64,000 nt of DNA from SXXH01 sp041165735 (GCA_046341775.1 JBKDQQ010000019.1:1-64000), one strand, 5' to 3'. Counted from the first letter of the stretch, positions 16,033 through 24,757 are shown. Notes: generated from the sequence alone by a model not told the origin. Made by a program: numbers and translations.

Positions 16033-16554
16033 ATGGACAGCTCGTCCATCGCCCGCTTGGCCGGCCATCTGCGCGCATCTTCGCGCCGCGAGTGGCGTGG
16101 CATGGCGTTGGCGTGCGCGATCCTCGTCGTGCACCTCGCCGGCGCCGCCCACCGAGCTTTCGAACGGCACGTGCTGTGCGCCGACCACGGCCGGTGGACG
16201 CACGAGGAAGCGTGCGCACCGGGGGAAGCGCCCCGCCCGGAGCTCGTCGGCGACACCGCCTGCGGCACGCCCCATGCGACGGCGAAAGCCTCGCTCCGTT
16301 GCGAGAGCGAGTCCCTGGTCGACGCGGAAGCATCCGCGCAGGTCGACGCCAGCCGAGGCTGGCCGTCGGACGAGCACCACCCGTGCCTGCTCGGCACCAT
16401 GGCGCGCGAGGATGGCACGCCGCCGCTCGAGCCTCGCCTGCCGGCGGACTCGACGTGCGAGTGCCGCGCATCGCTCGTCCGCCCCGCGGACGAAGTGCAT
16501 GCCGCGGTCTCCATCCTCGACTTGGCGCCCAAGCAGTCGCCGCCAGCGGCCTGA
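16033..16554 (+). CDS. His/Cys-rich membrane-anchored protein of the zinc locus
   Basis: A 173-residue protein with one hydrophobic segment (residues about 23-40, MALACAILVVHLAGAA). The segment outside the membrane contains CADHGRWTHEEAC (49-61), DEHHPC (113-118) and CEC (132-134), with eight cysteines and about ten histidines overall. This composition suggests metal binding or disulfides in the periplasm. It is the first gene of the stretch leading to the zinc transporter, 197 nt before the beta-barrel gene. I do not recognise the family; a periplasmic zinc-binding or sensing role is an inference from content and position. Confidence 0.55.
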   Translation: MDSSSIARLAGHLRASSRREWRGMALACAILVVHLAGAAHRAFERHVLCADHGRWTHEEACAPGEAPRPELVGDTACGTPHATAKASLRCESESLVDAEASAQVDASRGWPSDEHHPCLLGTMAREDGTPPLEPRLPADSTCECRASLVRPADEVHAAVSILDLAPKQSPPAA

Positions 16555-16751
16555 TCGCGACGCATCCCTGCCTCGCCGCCGCGCGCGCGCGAGCACCGGA
16601 TCCGCTTCTTCCACCCAGAGTCGGCCGCGAGCCGTGCTCGTCGGGACCTCGTCCCGATCCATGTCCGTTCCGCGCATCGCGGTTGGACTCTCCGCGCACC
16701 GCGCGCGATCCCGCATCCACCACCTGAAGGCGGACGCCCTTCGGCATCCGC

Positions 16752-18071
16752 ATGCAACCCACGACTCCCATGAGCCAGCAAGACACCCGCGGCCTCGCCG
16801 CCATCCTCGTTCCCGCCATCCTCGCCACCGCGGCCCACGCGCAAGAAGCAGCCGCCGCCCCGGCGAAGCCGATCGCGCAAGCCAAGCCCGCCACGAATGC
16901 CAAGCCCGCCACGCAGGGCCAGGCGACGCCGAAGCCGGTCCCGCCCGGTGGCTTCGCCACGCCGGGCATGCCCGCGCGCTCGGCGATGCCCCAGCAAGCG
17001 ACCGACGCCTCGGGCCAGACTTCGGGCTTCAGCAGCGTCTTCAACCCCGCCTTCGCCTTCGTCGTCGACACCTTGGCCGACTACTCGGACGGCGACGGGG
17101 ACGATGGCCTCGAGTTGTCGTTGCGTTCGGCGGAGCTCTCCGCCAAGTCGTGGATCGATCCCGACGCGTGGGCCTACTTCGTGGCCGTCGCCGAGGAGGA
17201 AGGCCTCGCCATGGAGGAGGCCGCCATCCACTACAAGGGCCTGGGCGACACGCACACGCTGCGCATCGGGCGCTTCTTCCTCGACTTCGGCAAGCAGATG
17301 CAGGCGCACGTGCACGACCTGCGCACCGTCGACCGTCCGTTGCCGTTGCGCGCCTACCTCGGCTCCGAGTTGGGCGGCGACGGCGTGCAATGGGACGCGT
17401 GGACGCCCGGTGGCGAGACGGGCGCGTTGCGCTGGTCGCTCGGCGTCTACGGTGCGATCAACAGCGAGAGCGAAGACCTCGAGGATCTCGGGATCGAGCG
17501 CGAACTCGGCGGACGCAAGGAGCTCGGCGACCTCGCCATGACCGCGCGCTTGACGAGCTTCATGGACGTCGGCGAGGACTCGACGCTGCAGCTCGGCGCG
17601 TCGTGGCTGGGCATCCCCTCCTACTCCGCCGAGGGCGGGAACGAGGAGGCCGAGGACTTGTCGCAGAACGTCGTGGGCTTCGACGCGACCTACGGCTTCG
17701 GCGCCGACGGCGAGGACAAGTGGACCTTCGGCACGGAGTTCCTCTTCGCCTCCGGCGACACGACCCTCGGGCTCGATGGCGGCGGCGACCTCGTGGTCGA
17801 CGACCAGGGCTTGACGGGCTTCTACCTCTACGGCGACTGGGCCTTCGAGCCGAACCAGTCGGTCGGCTTGCAATTGGCGGAAGCCGAGCTGCCCCGGCTC
17901 GACGGCGAGGACGCGAGCGAGCTCGACATCTACTACACGCGCCACATCAGCGAATACCACCGGGTGCGCCTCGCCGTGCGCCAGTCGAGCATCGCGGACG
18001 AGGACTCCTTCGCCCTGCTCGTGCAATACACCGGCTTCGTCGGCGCGCACGCGCACGGCGTGAATTGGTGA
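16752..18071 (+). CDS. Outer-membrane beta-barrel protein of the zinc-uptake operon
   Basis: A 439-residue protein; translation could also start at the ATG 18 nt downstream (MSQQDTRGL). A signal peptide ends at AHAQ. A Pro/Ala/Lys-rich linker of about 50 residues leads into a region of alternating amphipathic strands with acidic turns (LRIGRFFLDFGKQMQAHVHD, GFYLYGDWAFEPNQSVGL) and a terminal strand ending in HGVNW. The pattern is that of an outer-membrane porin. It overlaps or abuts the znuA start, so it is probably an outer-membrane entry route for zinc. Homology to named families is not clear to me. Confidence 0.7.
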   Translation: MQPTTPMSQQDTRGLAAILVPAILATAAHAQEAAAAPAKPIAQAKPATNAKPATQGQATPKPVPPGGFATPGMPARSAMPQQATDASGQTSGFSSVFNPAFAFVVDTLADYSDGDGDDGLELSLRSAELSAKSWIDPDAWAYFVAVAEEEGLAMEEAAIHYKGLGDTHTLRIGRFFLDFGKQMQAHVHDLRTVDRPLPLRAYLGSELGGDGVQWDAWTPGGETGALRWSLGVYGAINSESEDLEDLGIERELGGRKELGDLAMTARLTSFMDVGEDSTLQLGASWLGIPSYSAEGGNEEAEDLSQNVVGFDATYGFGADGEDKWTFGTEFLFASGDTTLGLDGGGDLVVDDQGLTGFYLYGDWAFEPNQSVGLQLAEAELPRLDGEDASELDIYYTRHISEYHRVRLAVRQSSIADEDSFALLVQYTGFVGAHAHGVNW

Positions 18072-18076
18072 GCGTC

Positions 18077-19042
18077 GTGAAGCGCTTGTGGTTGTGCTGC
18101 ATCGCGGCCTTGGTGGCCGCCATGCCGGCGCGCGCGGCCGACAAGCTCAAGGTGGTCGCGACCATCCCGGACCTCGCGTCGATGGCGCTCGCCATCGGCG
18201 GCGACGCGCTCGAGATGGTCGTGCTGGCCAAGGGCTCGAGCAACTTGCACCAGGTCACCGCGCGCCCATCGCATCTGGTGGCCATGCACAAGGCCGACGT
18301 CTTCCTGCAGGTCGGCTTGTCGCTCGAGACGAGCTTCGTCCCCGCCTTGCTGGAGGGTTGCGGCAACGCGCGCATCCAGCCGGGCGCGAAGGGCTTCGTC
18401 AACGTGTCCGAGGGCTACGCGGCCCTCGGCGTGCCGACGGACTTGTCGCGGAAGGACGGCGACGTGCACCCGCACGGCAACCCGCACATGAACCTCGACC
18501 CCTTGGCGGGCGAGCACATGGCGCGGCGCATCCACGCCGGACTGCTCGCCAACCTGCCGTCGGAGGCGAAGCGCCTCGACGAAGGGCTCGCCGCGTACTT
18601 GAAGCGGCTGGCCGAGGCGCGTGGTCGCTGGGAACTGGCGGCCAAGGAGTGGAAGGGCCGGCGCGTGGCGGGCTACCACAGCGACTACGACTATGTGGTG
18701 CGCGCGTGGGGACTCGCCGACGCGGGCAGCATCGAGGAGAAGCCGGGCATCGCCCCGACTCCCGTGCACCTCGCGCGCGTCGTGCAACGCTACAAGGAGC
18801 TGCAGCCCGTGCTCGTGCTCGTCGCGCCGTGGTCGAACAACTCGACCGTGGCGCGCGTGGTGGAGCAATCTGGTTGCTCGGTGTGCGAACTGCCCAGCCG
18901 TTGCGACGCGGAGGGCCGCCTGTTCGATTGGATCCACATGATGGACGAGCTGCACGCGCGGCTCGCCAAGGGCTTCGGCACCCGTTGGCCGCCCGTCGAG
19001 GCGCCCAAGGCCGAGTCCGCGGCGCCGGCGGGCGGAGGCTGA
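18077..19042 (+). CDS. Zinc ABC transporter substrate-binding protein (ZnuA-like)
   Basis: A 321-residue protein with signal peptide ending PARAAD. Ligand histidines of the cluster A-I metal-binding family are visible: H58 (NLHQVTARPSHL), H137 (NPHMNLDP) and H201 (AGYHSDYDYV). A short His-rich loop, VHPHGNPH, lies beside the second ligand, as in zinc-specific members. The start GTG at 18077 is preceded by GGTGAG; a GTG at 18068 overlapping the previous stop is an alternative. It binds metal in the periplasm and delivers it to the downstream permease. Confidence 0.9.
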   Translation: MKRLWLCCIAALVAAMPARAADKLKVVATIPDLASMALAIGGDALEMVVLAKGSSNLHQVTARPSHLVAMHKADVFLQVGLSLETSFVPALLEGCGNARIQPGAKGFVNVSEGYAALGVPTDLSRKDGDVHPHGNPHMNLDPLAGEHMARRIHAGLLANLPSEAKRLDEGLAAYLKRLAEARGRWELAAKEWKGRRVAGYHSDYDYVVRAWGLADAGSIEEKPGIAPTPVHLARVVQRYKELQPVLVLVAPWSNNSTVARVVEQSGCSVCELPSRCDAEGRLFDWIHMMDELHARLAKGFGTRWPPVEAPKAESAAPAGGG

Positions 19043-19043
19043 G

Positions 19044-19745
19044 TTGCCGCACGAGGACTCCGGCGTGCTCGTCGAGGCGCGAGGCGCCAGCTTCGGCTGG
19101 GCCTCGCGCCCCGTCGTCGGTCCGCTGGACCTCGTCGTGCGCCGCGGGGACTTCCTCGCCATCGTCGGGCCGAACGGCTCGGGCAAGTCGACCTTGGCGC
19201 GCGGCCTGGTCGGGTTGCTCGCTCCGCTCGCCGGTTCCTGCGTGCGCTCGACGCGGAGGGTGGGCTTCGTGCCGCAACGCGAGGCGCTCGATCCCGTGTG
19301 GCCCATCACCGTCGAGGAGGTCGTGCGCACCGGCGCGGCGGGAGCCTTGTCGGGGTGGCGCGGCTACTCGAAGGAGCAACGCGACGCCGTGCGCGCGCGC
19401 ATGGTCGAAGTGGGCGTCGACGAGCTGCGCGCCAAGCCGTTCCGCTCGCTGAGCGGCGGCCAGCGCCAGCGCGTGCTCGTGGCGCGCGCGCTCGTGGCGC
19501 GGCCCGAGCTGCTCGTCATGGACGAACCGACCTCCGGCGTCGACCGCGACGCGGCGCTGGTCCTGCGCGAACTGCTGGCGGCGCTCGTGCGCGAGACGGG
19601 ACTGACGCTGGTCGTCGTCACGCACCAACTCGAACTCGTGCGTGGCGCGGCCACGCGCGTCCTGCGCGTCGAGGGCGGGCGCGCGCGCGAAGTCGCGCCC
19701 GGGGAACTGGAGCGCGCGGGCGGCGCGCCGGTCGGGGGATCCTGA
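19044..19745 (+). CDS. Zinc/metal ABC transporter ATP-binding protein (ZnuC-like)
   Basis: A 233-residue ATPase with Walker A GPNGSGKST (42-50), signature LSGGQRQR (about 137) and Walker B LLVMDEPTSGVD, then an H-loop TH. The start is TTG at 19044, supported by GGAGG 5 nt upstream (19034-19038) and by the start of homology. The gene begins 1 nt after the znuA stop and its stop overlaps the permease start, indicating tight translational coupling. It energises uptake of the metal bound by the ZnuA-like protein. Confidence 0.92.
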   Translation: MPHEDSGVLVEARGASFGWASRPVVGPLDLVVRRGDFLAIVGPNGSGKSTLARGLVGLLAPLAGSCVRSTRRVGFVPQREALDPVWPITVEEVVRTGAAGALSGWRGYSKEQRDAVRARMVEVGVDELRAKPFRSLSGGQRQRVLVARALVARPELLVMDEPTSGVDRDAALVLRELLAALVRETGLTLVVVTHQLELVRGAATRVLRVEGGRAREVAPGELERAGGAPVGGS

Positions 19746-20644
19746 TGGAGTCCGCCGCCATGGACCAGATCGGCCTCGTCGAGCAGATCTCGCTCTTCCG
19801 CTGGGCGCTCCTCGCGGCGCTCTTCTGCGGGCTCGTGCTGCCGCTCGTGGGAGTGCAGCTGCTGCTGCGCAAGACGAGCTTCCAGGCGATCGCCCTGCCG
19901 CAGTTCGCCTCGGTCGGCATGGTCGCGGGCTACCTCGTGCTGCCCTGGTGGATCGAGCACTTCGGACTCGGCGGGTTGAGCGTCGACCAGGCGCTCAACG
20001 ACCCCCACGCTGGCACGAACTGGCACCTCGCCTGGGCGGCGGGCGCGGTGTTCCTCGGCTCGTGGCTGCTCGTCGTGGCCGCGCGGCGCGGACCAGCCGG
20101 ACTCGAGCCCGTGCGCGTGGCGGCCGCCTTCGCGCTGGCCTCGGCCTTGTCGTACATCCTCGGACGCCTGTCGCCCGTGGGCCGCGGGCACGTCGACGAC
20201 CTGCTCGCCGGCGAACTGCTCGGCGTGGGCGTGCACGAGTTCGAGACGATCGGCGTGGGGCTCTTCGTCGTGCTGCTCGCGTTCCTGTGGACGCGCAACG
20301 ACCTGCTCGCCTGCGCCTTCGACCCCGAGGGCGCGCGCGTGCTGGGCAAGCGCGTGCAGCGCTGGGAACTCGTGCACCAGGCGCTGGTCGGCTTGTCCGT
20401 CTCGCTGGCCACGCTCGTGGTCGGGCCGGTGCTGACCTTCGGGTTGCTGGTGCTGCCGGCCTTGGCCGCGCGACCGTGGGCGCGCTCGATGCGCGGACAT
20501 TGGATGCTCGCCAGCGCCGCCGGCCTCGTCGCCGTGCTCGGCGGGACGTGGGCCAGCTTCCAGTTCGACCTGCCGCTCGGGCCGGCGATCACGGTGTCGG
20601 GCGCGCTGCTCCTCGTGCCGCGCGGCTGGCGCAAGCTCGACTGA
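19745..20644 (+). CDS. Metal ABC transporter permease (ZnuB-like)
   Basis: A 299-residue protein with about eight hydrophobic segments and the family features GVQLLLRKTSFQAIALPQFASVG and VGPVLTFGLLVLPALAAR. The ATG at 19745 overlaps the preceding TGA by one base; an internal ATG at 19760 is possible. It completes the beta-barrel/ZnuA/ZnuC/ZnuB operon. Metal specificity (zinc versus manganese) rests on the ZnuA His loop and is not proven. Confidence 0.92.
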   Translation: MESAAMDQIGLVEQISLFRWALLAALFCGLVLPLVGVQLLLRKTSFQAIALPQFASVGMVAGYLVLPWWIEHFGLGGLSVDQALNDPHAGTNWHLAWAAGAVFLGSWLLVVAARRGPAGLEPVRVAAAFALASALSYILGRLSPVGRGHVDDLLAGELLGVGVHEFETIGVGLFVVLLAFLWTRNDLLACAFDPEGARVLGKRVQRWELVHQALVGLSVSLATLVVGPVLTFGLLVLPALAARPWARSMRGHWMLASAAGLVAVLGGTWASFQFDLPLGPAITVSGALLLVPRGWRKLD

Positions 20645-20667
20645 ATCCGCCGGAGCGCGCGCCGCCT

Positions 20668-20683
20668 GTCAAGCGTCCTTGAC
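20668..20683. repeat. GTCAA-N6-TTGAC palindrome, copy 2
   Basis: An exact match with spacer gcgtcc. The symmetry extends to 7-bp arms TGTCAAG/CTTGACA (20667-20684, 4-nt loop). It overlaps the boxR stop codon and sits between the convergent ends of znuB and boxR, where it could also act as a small hairpin. Confidence 0.85.
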
Positions 20684-21415
20684 AAGGCGCGCCAGTTCGG
20701 CCACGCACTCGTCCACGCCGCGCGCCGCGGTGTCGAGCGCGAGGTCGCAGGTGCGGTACAGGGGTTCGCGCGCCTTCAACAAGGCCTCCAGCTCCGCCAT
20801 GGCGCGCGGACGGTTCGTCATCGGCCGCAGATCGCGCTGGTCGACGACGCGCTGGTAGTGTTCGTGGGGCGCCGCCTTCAGCCACACCGTCGTGCAGCCT
20901 TCCTTGAGCCGCGCGAAGTTGGGCTCGCAGGTGACGATGGAGCCGCCGGCGGCGACCACGCAGCGGCCGGCGGAGGCGAGCACCTGCTCCAAGGCCTCGG
21001 CCTCGAAGCGGTGGTAGCCGGCTTCGCCGTGCGTGCTGAAGAGCTCGGACAAGCCCGTGCCTGCGAGCTGCTCGACCACCGCATCCAATTCGACGAATGG
21101 CACCTCGAGTTCCAGCGCGAGGCGCCGGCCCAAGGTCGACTTGCCCGCGCCGCGCAGTCCCACCAGCGCGATGCGACCGTCGCGCCGACCGCCGTCGAAG
21201 GCGGGCAGCAGGGCCGAGGCACCCAGATGCAGTTCCCGCCCCAACGCCGCCAAGGTGAGCACGGACAAGTTGGCGCGCCCCGCCTCCACCTCCGTCAGGT
21301 GGCGGCGCGACAATTCGACCCGCCGCGCCAATTCCGACACGGACAAGCCCGCCTGGGTGCGCGCTTGGCGCAGGCGACGCCCCATTTCCTTCAAGAATCG
21401 GTTGGCTTGGTCCAT
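20669..21415 (-). CDS. boxR: BoxR/BzdR-type regulator: XRE helix-turn-helix fused to a shikimate-kinase-like domain
   Basis: A 248-residue protein. Residues 1-60 form an XRE-type helix-turn-helix (LSVSELARRVELSRRHLTEV). After a short linker, a shikimate-kinase-like domain starts with P-loop GLRGAGKST (86-94) and includes VVAAGGSIV and RPMTNRPRAM. This architecture, next to boxC and boxB, is that of the BoxR/BzdR repressors of benzoate degradation, in which the kinase-like domain senses benzoyl-CoA. It diverges from boxC and probably controls both directions through the palindrome at 21460-21477. Confidence 0.9.
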   Translation of the reverse strand: MDQANRFLKEMGRRLRQARTQAGLSVSELARRVELSRRHLTEVEAGRANLSVLTLAALGRELHLGASALLPAFDGGRRDGRIALVGLRGAGKSTLGRRLALELEVPFVELDAVVEQLAGTGLSELFSTHGEAGYHRFEAEALEQVLASAGRCVVAAGGSIVTCEPNFARLKEGCTTVWLKAAPHEHYQRVVDQRDLRPMTNRPRAMAELEALLKAREPLYRTCDLALDTAARGVDECVAELARLVKDA

Positions 21416-21459
21416 GCGAAGGCTATCCTGAGCAGCAGAGTTGGCGTGATCGCGGTATA

Positions 21460-21477
21460 TGGGAATTCTACTTCCCA
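21460..21477. promoter_or_regulatory. Candidate BoxR operator (inverted repeat)
   Basis: TGGGAA (21460-21465), spacer ttctac, TTCCCA (21472-21477) form a perfect 6-bp inverted repeat in the boxR-boxC intergenic region. It overlaps the -10 hexamer predicted for boxR, so binding would block that promoter. It is not the TGCA-N6-TGCA site I recall for proteobacterial BoxR, so the assignment is positional. Confidence 0.5.
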
Positions 21478-21493
21478 CATCCGCCAAGGTCAA
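21465..21493 (-). promoter_or_regulatory. sigma70-type promoter of boxR
   Basis: On the minus strand TTGACC (21493-21488), a 17-nt spacer and TAGAAT (21470-21465) match the consensus at 5 of 6 positions in each box. The -10 lies inside the palindrome at 21460-21477. Expected leader about 45 nt. Confidence 0.6.
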
Positions 21494-21541
21494 CCACCTC
21501 CTCCGCTCCGCACGACCACTGCCCCCACGACCGCACCGCCG

Positions 21542-23203
21542 ATGGCTTCGACCACCTACGACCGACCGCCCGTCAAGCTGCAGACGCATCCTTCGCAGTA
21601 CAAGCACTGGAAGCTCGCCGTCGATGGCGCGATCGCCACCCTGACGATGGCGGTCGACGGCCAAGCCGGCGAACGCGAAGGCTACGAGCTCAAGCTCAAC
21701 AGCTACGACATCGGCGTCGACGTCGAGCTCGCCGACGCGGTGCAACGCGTGCGCTTCGAGCATCCCTCCGTCCGCACGGTGGTGTTGACCGGCGGCCTCG
21801 ACCGCGTCTTCTGCGCCGGAGCGAACATCGTGATGCTGCGCACGAGCGCGCACGCCTTCAAGGTCAACTTCTGCAAGTACACGAACGAGACGCGCCTCTC
21901 GATCGAGGACGCTTCGCGCCGCTCGGGCATCAAGTTCCTCGCGGCGCTGAACGGCACCGCCTCCGGCGGCGGCTACGAGCTCGCGCTGGCTTGCGACGAG
22001 ATCCTGCTCGTCGACGACCGGAACAGCGCGGTGAGCTTCCCCGAGGTGCCGCTGCTCGGCGTGCTGCCGGGCACGGGCGGCCTCACGCGCATCACCGACA
22101 AGCGCAAGATCCGCCGCGACCGCTGCGACGTGTTCTCGACCATCGCCGAGGGCATCAAGGGCAAGCGCGCCGTCGAGTGGAACCTCGTCGACGGGCTGCT
22201 GCCGCTGTCGAAGTGGAAGGAAGGCGTGGCCGAGCGCGCCAAGCTGCTCGCCGGCAAGGCGACGGCGCGCGCCGACGAGCCGGTGGCGCTCGAGGCCATC
22301 GAGCCGGAGTCCACGCCGATCGCCGGCGGCGAACGCCTGCAGTACCGCCACGTGTCCTTGGAGATGGACCACGGCGCGCGCACGGCCAAGTTGGCGATCC
22401 ACGCGCCCGACTCGTGCCCGAAGACGCGCGCCGAGGCGCTGGCGCAAGGCTCGTCGTGGTGGATCCTGCGCGCGATGCGCGAGCTGGACGACGCCGTCTG
22501 CCGCATGCGCTTCAACCACCTCGACATCGCGCTCGTGCTGGTGCGCTGCACCGGCTCGGCCGCGACGCTCGTCGCCACCGACGCGCTGCTCGCGGTCGAC
22601 GACAAGGGCTTCGTCGGCGAGGTCCAGCACCTCGTGCGCCGCGTGCTGAAGCGCATCGACCTCTCCGCCAAGAGCTTCTACGCCGTGGCGGACGGCGGCA
22701 CGACCTGGACCGGCACGTTCCTCGAGATCCTGCTGGCCTGCGACCGCAGCTTCGTGCTGGTCGACGACGACGCCAAGGTCGAGTTCGGCGCCACCGCCGC
22801 CAACGCCGGCCTGCACCCGATGAGCAACGAGCTCTCGCGCCTCGCCACGCGCTTCCTAGGCACGCCCGACAGCGTCGGCGAGGTGCTCGCGGCCGGCGCC
22901 TCGTTCGACGCGGCGCGCGCCGACGAACTGGGCCTCGCCACTTGCGCGCCCGACGCCATCGACTGGGACGACGAGCTGCGCCTCGCCATCGAGGAACGCT
23001 GCGCGTTCTCGCCCGACGCCCTGACCGGCATGGAGGCCAACCTGCGCTTCCCCGGCCCCGAGACCATGGAGACCCGGATCTTCGGCCGCCTGTCGGCCTG
23101 GCAGAACTGGATCTTCCAGCGCCCGAACGCGGTCGGCCCGCGCGGCGCGCTGCAGTGCTACGGCACGCCCAACCGCCCCGAATTCGACCACCTGCGCACC
23201 TGA
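21542..23203 (+). CDS. boxC: 2,3-epoxybenzoyl-CoA dihydrolase BoxC
   Basis: A 553-residue enoyl-CoA-hydratase-superfamily enzyme, the usual BoxC length. BoxC opens the ring of 2,3-epoxybenzoyl-CoA with two waters, releasing formate and 3,4-dehydroadipyl-CoA semialdehyde. Recognisable stretches include VVLTGGLDRVFCAGANIVML, LNGTASGGGYELALACDEI, PLLGVLPGTGGLTRITDKRK and, near the end, GRLSAWQNWIFQRPNAVG. The C-terminal half contains a second crotonase-like region (GTFLEILLACDRSFVLVD). ATG at 21542. boxB follows 26 nt downstream. Confidence 0.95.
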   Translation: MASTTYDRPPVKLQTHPSQYKHWKLAVDGAIATLTMAVDGQAGEREGYELKLNSYDIGVDVELADAVQRVRFEHPSVRTVVLTGGLDRVFCAGANIVMLRTSAHAFKVNFCKYTNETRLSIEDASRRSGIKFLAALNGTASGGGYELALACDEILLVDDRNSAVSFPEVPLLGVLPGTGGLTRITDKRKIRRDRCDVFSTIAEGIKGKRAVEWNLVDGLLPLSKWKEGVAERAKLLAGKATARADEPVALEAIEPESTPIAGGERLQYRHVSLEMDHGARTAKLAIHAPDSCPKTRAEALAQGSSWWILRAMRELDDAVCRMRFNHLDIALVLVRCTGSAATLVATDALLAVDDKGFVGEVQHLVRRVLKRIDLSAKSFYAVADGGTTWTGTFLEILLACDRSFVLVDDDAKVEFGATAANAGLHPMSNELSRLATRFLGTPDSVGEVLAAGASFDAARADELGLATCAPDAIDWDDELRLAIEERCAFSPDALTGMEANLRFPGPETMETRIFGRLSAWQNWIFQRPNAVGPRGALQCYGTPNRPEFDHLRT

Positions 23204-23229
23204 CCGCGCACCAAAGAAGGAGACCCGAC

Positions 23230-24642
23230 ATGGCCGGCATCGACTACTCGCAGAGGATCCCCAACAACGTCGACCTCGCCTCCGACAAGCGCCTGCAGCG
23301 CGCGCTGGAGGAGTGGCAGCCCAACTACATCGAGTGGTGGAAGTCGATGGGCCCCACCGACTTCAACATGAACGACGTCTACCTGCGCACCGCCGTCAGC
23401 GTGGACGCCGACGGCTGGGCGCACTACGGCTTCGTGAAGATGCCCGAGTACCGCTGGGGCATCTTCCTCGAGCCCCAGCAGGCGGGCCGCAAGATCGGCT
23501 TCGGCGACCACATGGGCGAAGACGCCTGGCAGCAGGTGCCTGGCGAGTACCGCAACTGGCTGCGCCGCCTGATCGTGACCCAAGGCGACACCGAACCCGC
23601 CAGCGTCGAGCAGCAGCGGTTGCTCGGGCACACCGCGCCGTCGCTCTACGACCTGCGCAACCTGTTCCAGGTGAACGTCGAGGAAGGCCGCCACTTGTGG
23701 GCGATGGTCTACCTGCTGCACACCTACTTCGGCCGCGACGGCCGCGAGGAGGCGGAGGAGCTCCTCCAGCGCCGCAGCGGCAACGCCGACCATCCGCGCA
23801 TCCTCGGCACGTTCAACGAGCCGTGCGAGGATTGGCTGTCGTTCTTCTGCTTCACGATGTTCACCGACCGCGACGGCAAGTTCCAACTGCTGACGCTGGC
23901 CGAGTCGGGCTTCGATCCGCTGGCGCGCACCTGCCGCTTCATGCTGACCGAGGAGGCGCACCACATGTTCGTCGGCCAGACGGGCGTGGGACGCGTGATC
24001 GAGCGCACCTGCCAGGTGATGAAGGAGCACCCGGGCGAGGACGTGAAGAAGCACGGCGCCATCCCGATGGAGATCATCCAGAAGTACATCAACTTCTGGT
24101 CCAGCTCCTCGACCGACTTGTTCGGCGCCGAGGTCTCCTCCAACTCGGCCAACTTCTTCGCGGCCGGGCTCAAGGGCCGCGCCTACGAGGAGCGCCACGA
24201 CGAGCACAAGGCGCTCGACCAGACCTACGCGATGGAGCGCTTCGTCGACGGCAAGCTCGTGCACGAGGACGTGGCGCTGCGCAACGCGATGAACGAGGTC
24301 CTGCGCGACGAGTACGTGAAGGACAACTTGAAGGGCATCCAGTACTGGAACCGCATCTGCGAGAAGTACGAGAACCCCTTCCGCTTCTCGCTGCCGCACC
24401 GCCGCTTCAACCGCAAGATCGGCGAGTACTCGGCCGGCCGCTTCGACCTGCTCGGCAACCAGGTCTCCGAGCAGACCTGGAACGCCAAGGCGGCCGAGTG
24501 GCTGCCGACCCCCGAGGACAAGGCCTACGTCAAGTCGCTCATGCGGCCCGTGCTGGAGAAGGGCAAGATCGCCTCGTGGGTCGCCCCGCCGCCGAAGGGC
24601 ATCAACGACCAGGCGGTGGACTACGAGTACGTGAAGCTCTGA
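23230..24642 (+). CDS. boxB: Benzoyl-CoA 2,3-epoxidase oxygenase subunit BoxB
   Basis: A 470-residue diiron oxygenase that, with the reductase BoxA, epoxidises benzoyl-CoA using O2. Candidate diiron ligands are E152-x2-H155 (in EEGRHLWAM) and E241/E242-x-H244-H245 (in LTEEAHHMF). A strong ribosome-binding site, AAGGAGA, lies 6-12 nt before the ATG. Sequence is family-like throughout (NYIEWWKSMGP, RRFNRKIGEYSAGRFDL). The electron-transfer partner BoxA, the benzoate-CoA ligase and BoxD are not in the window. Confidence 0.95.
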   Translation: MAGIDYSQRIPNNVDLASDKRLQRALEEWQPNYIEWWKSMGPTDFNMNDVYLRTAVSVDADGWAHYGFVKMPEYRWGIFLEPQQAGRKIGFGDHMGEDAWQQVPGEYRNWLRRLIVTQGDTEPASVEQQRLLGHTAPSLYDLRNLFQVNVEEGRHLWAMVYLLHTYFGRDGREEAEELLQRRSGNADHPRILGTFNEPCEDWLSFFCFTMFTDRDGKFQLLTLAESGFDPLARTCRFMLTEEAHHMFVGQTGVGRVIERTCQVMKEHPGEDVKKHGAIPMEIIQKYINFWSSSSTDLFGAEVSSNSANFFAAGLKGRAYEERHDEHKALDQTYAMERFVDGKLVHEDVALRNAMNEVLRDEYVKDNLKGIQYWNRICEKYENPFRFSLPHRRFNRKIGEYSAGRFDLLGNQVSEQTWNAKAAEWLPTPEDKAYVKSLMRPVLEKGKIASWVAPPPKGINDQAVDYEYVKL

Positions 24643-24731
24643 GCGCCGCCCTCGCGGCACCCTGGACGAGGGACGGAGCTCGCCGCCGCGGTTCCGCCCC
24701 CGATCCGGCCCCGACGCGGTCCCATCCCGCG

Positions 24732-24757
24732 CCGGGGCCGGTCCCTGCCGGCCCCGG
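24732..24757. terminator. 10-bp GC hairpin after boxB
   Basis: CCGGGGCCGG (24732-24741) and CCGGCCCCGG (24748-24757) form a perfect stem with loop TCCCTG, 90 nt after the boxB stop. There is no T-tract, so it may be a terminator only in a broad sense, or a stabilising 3' structure. Confidence 0.5.
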
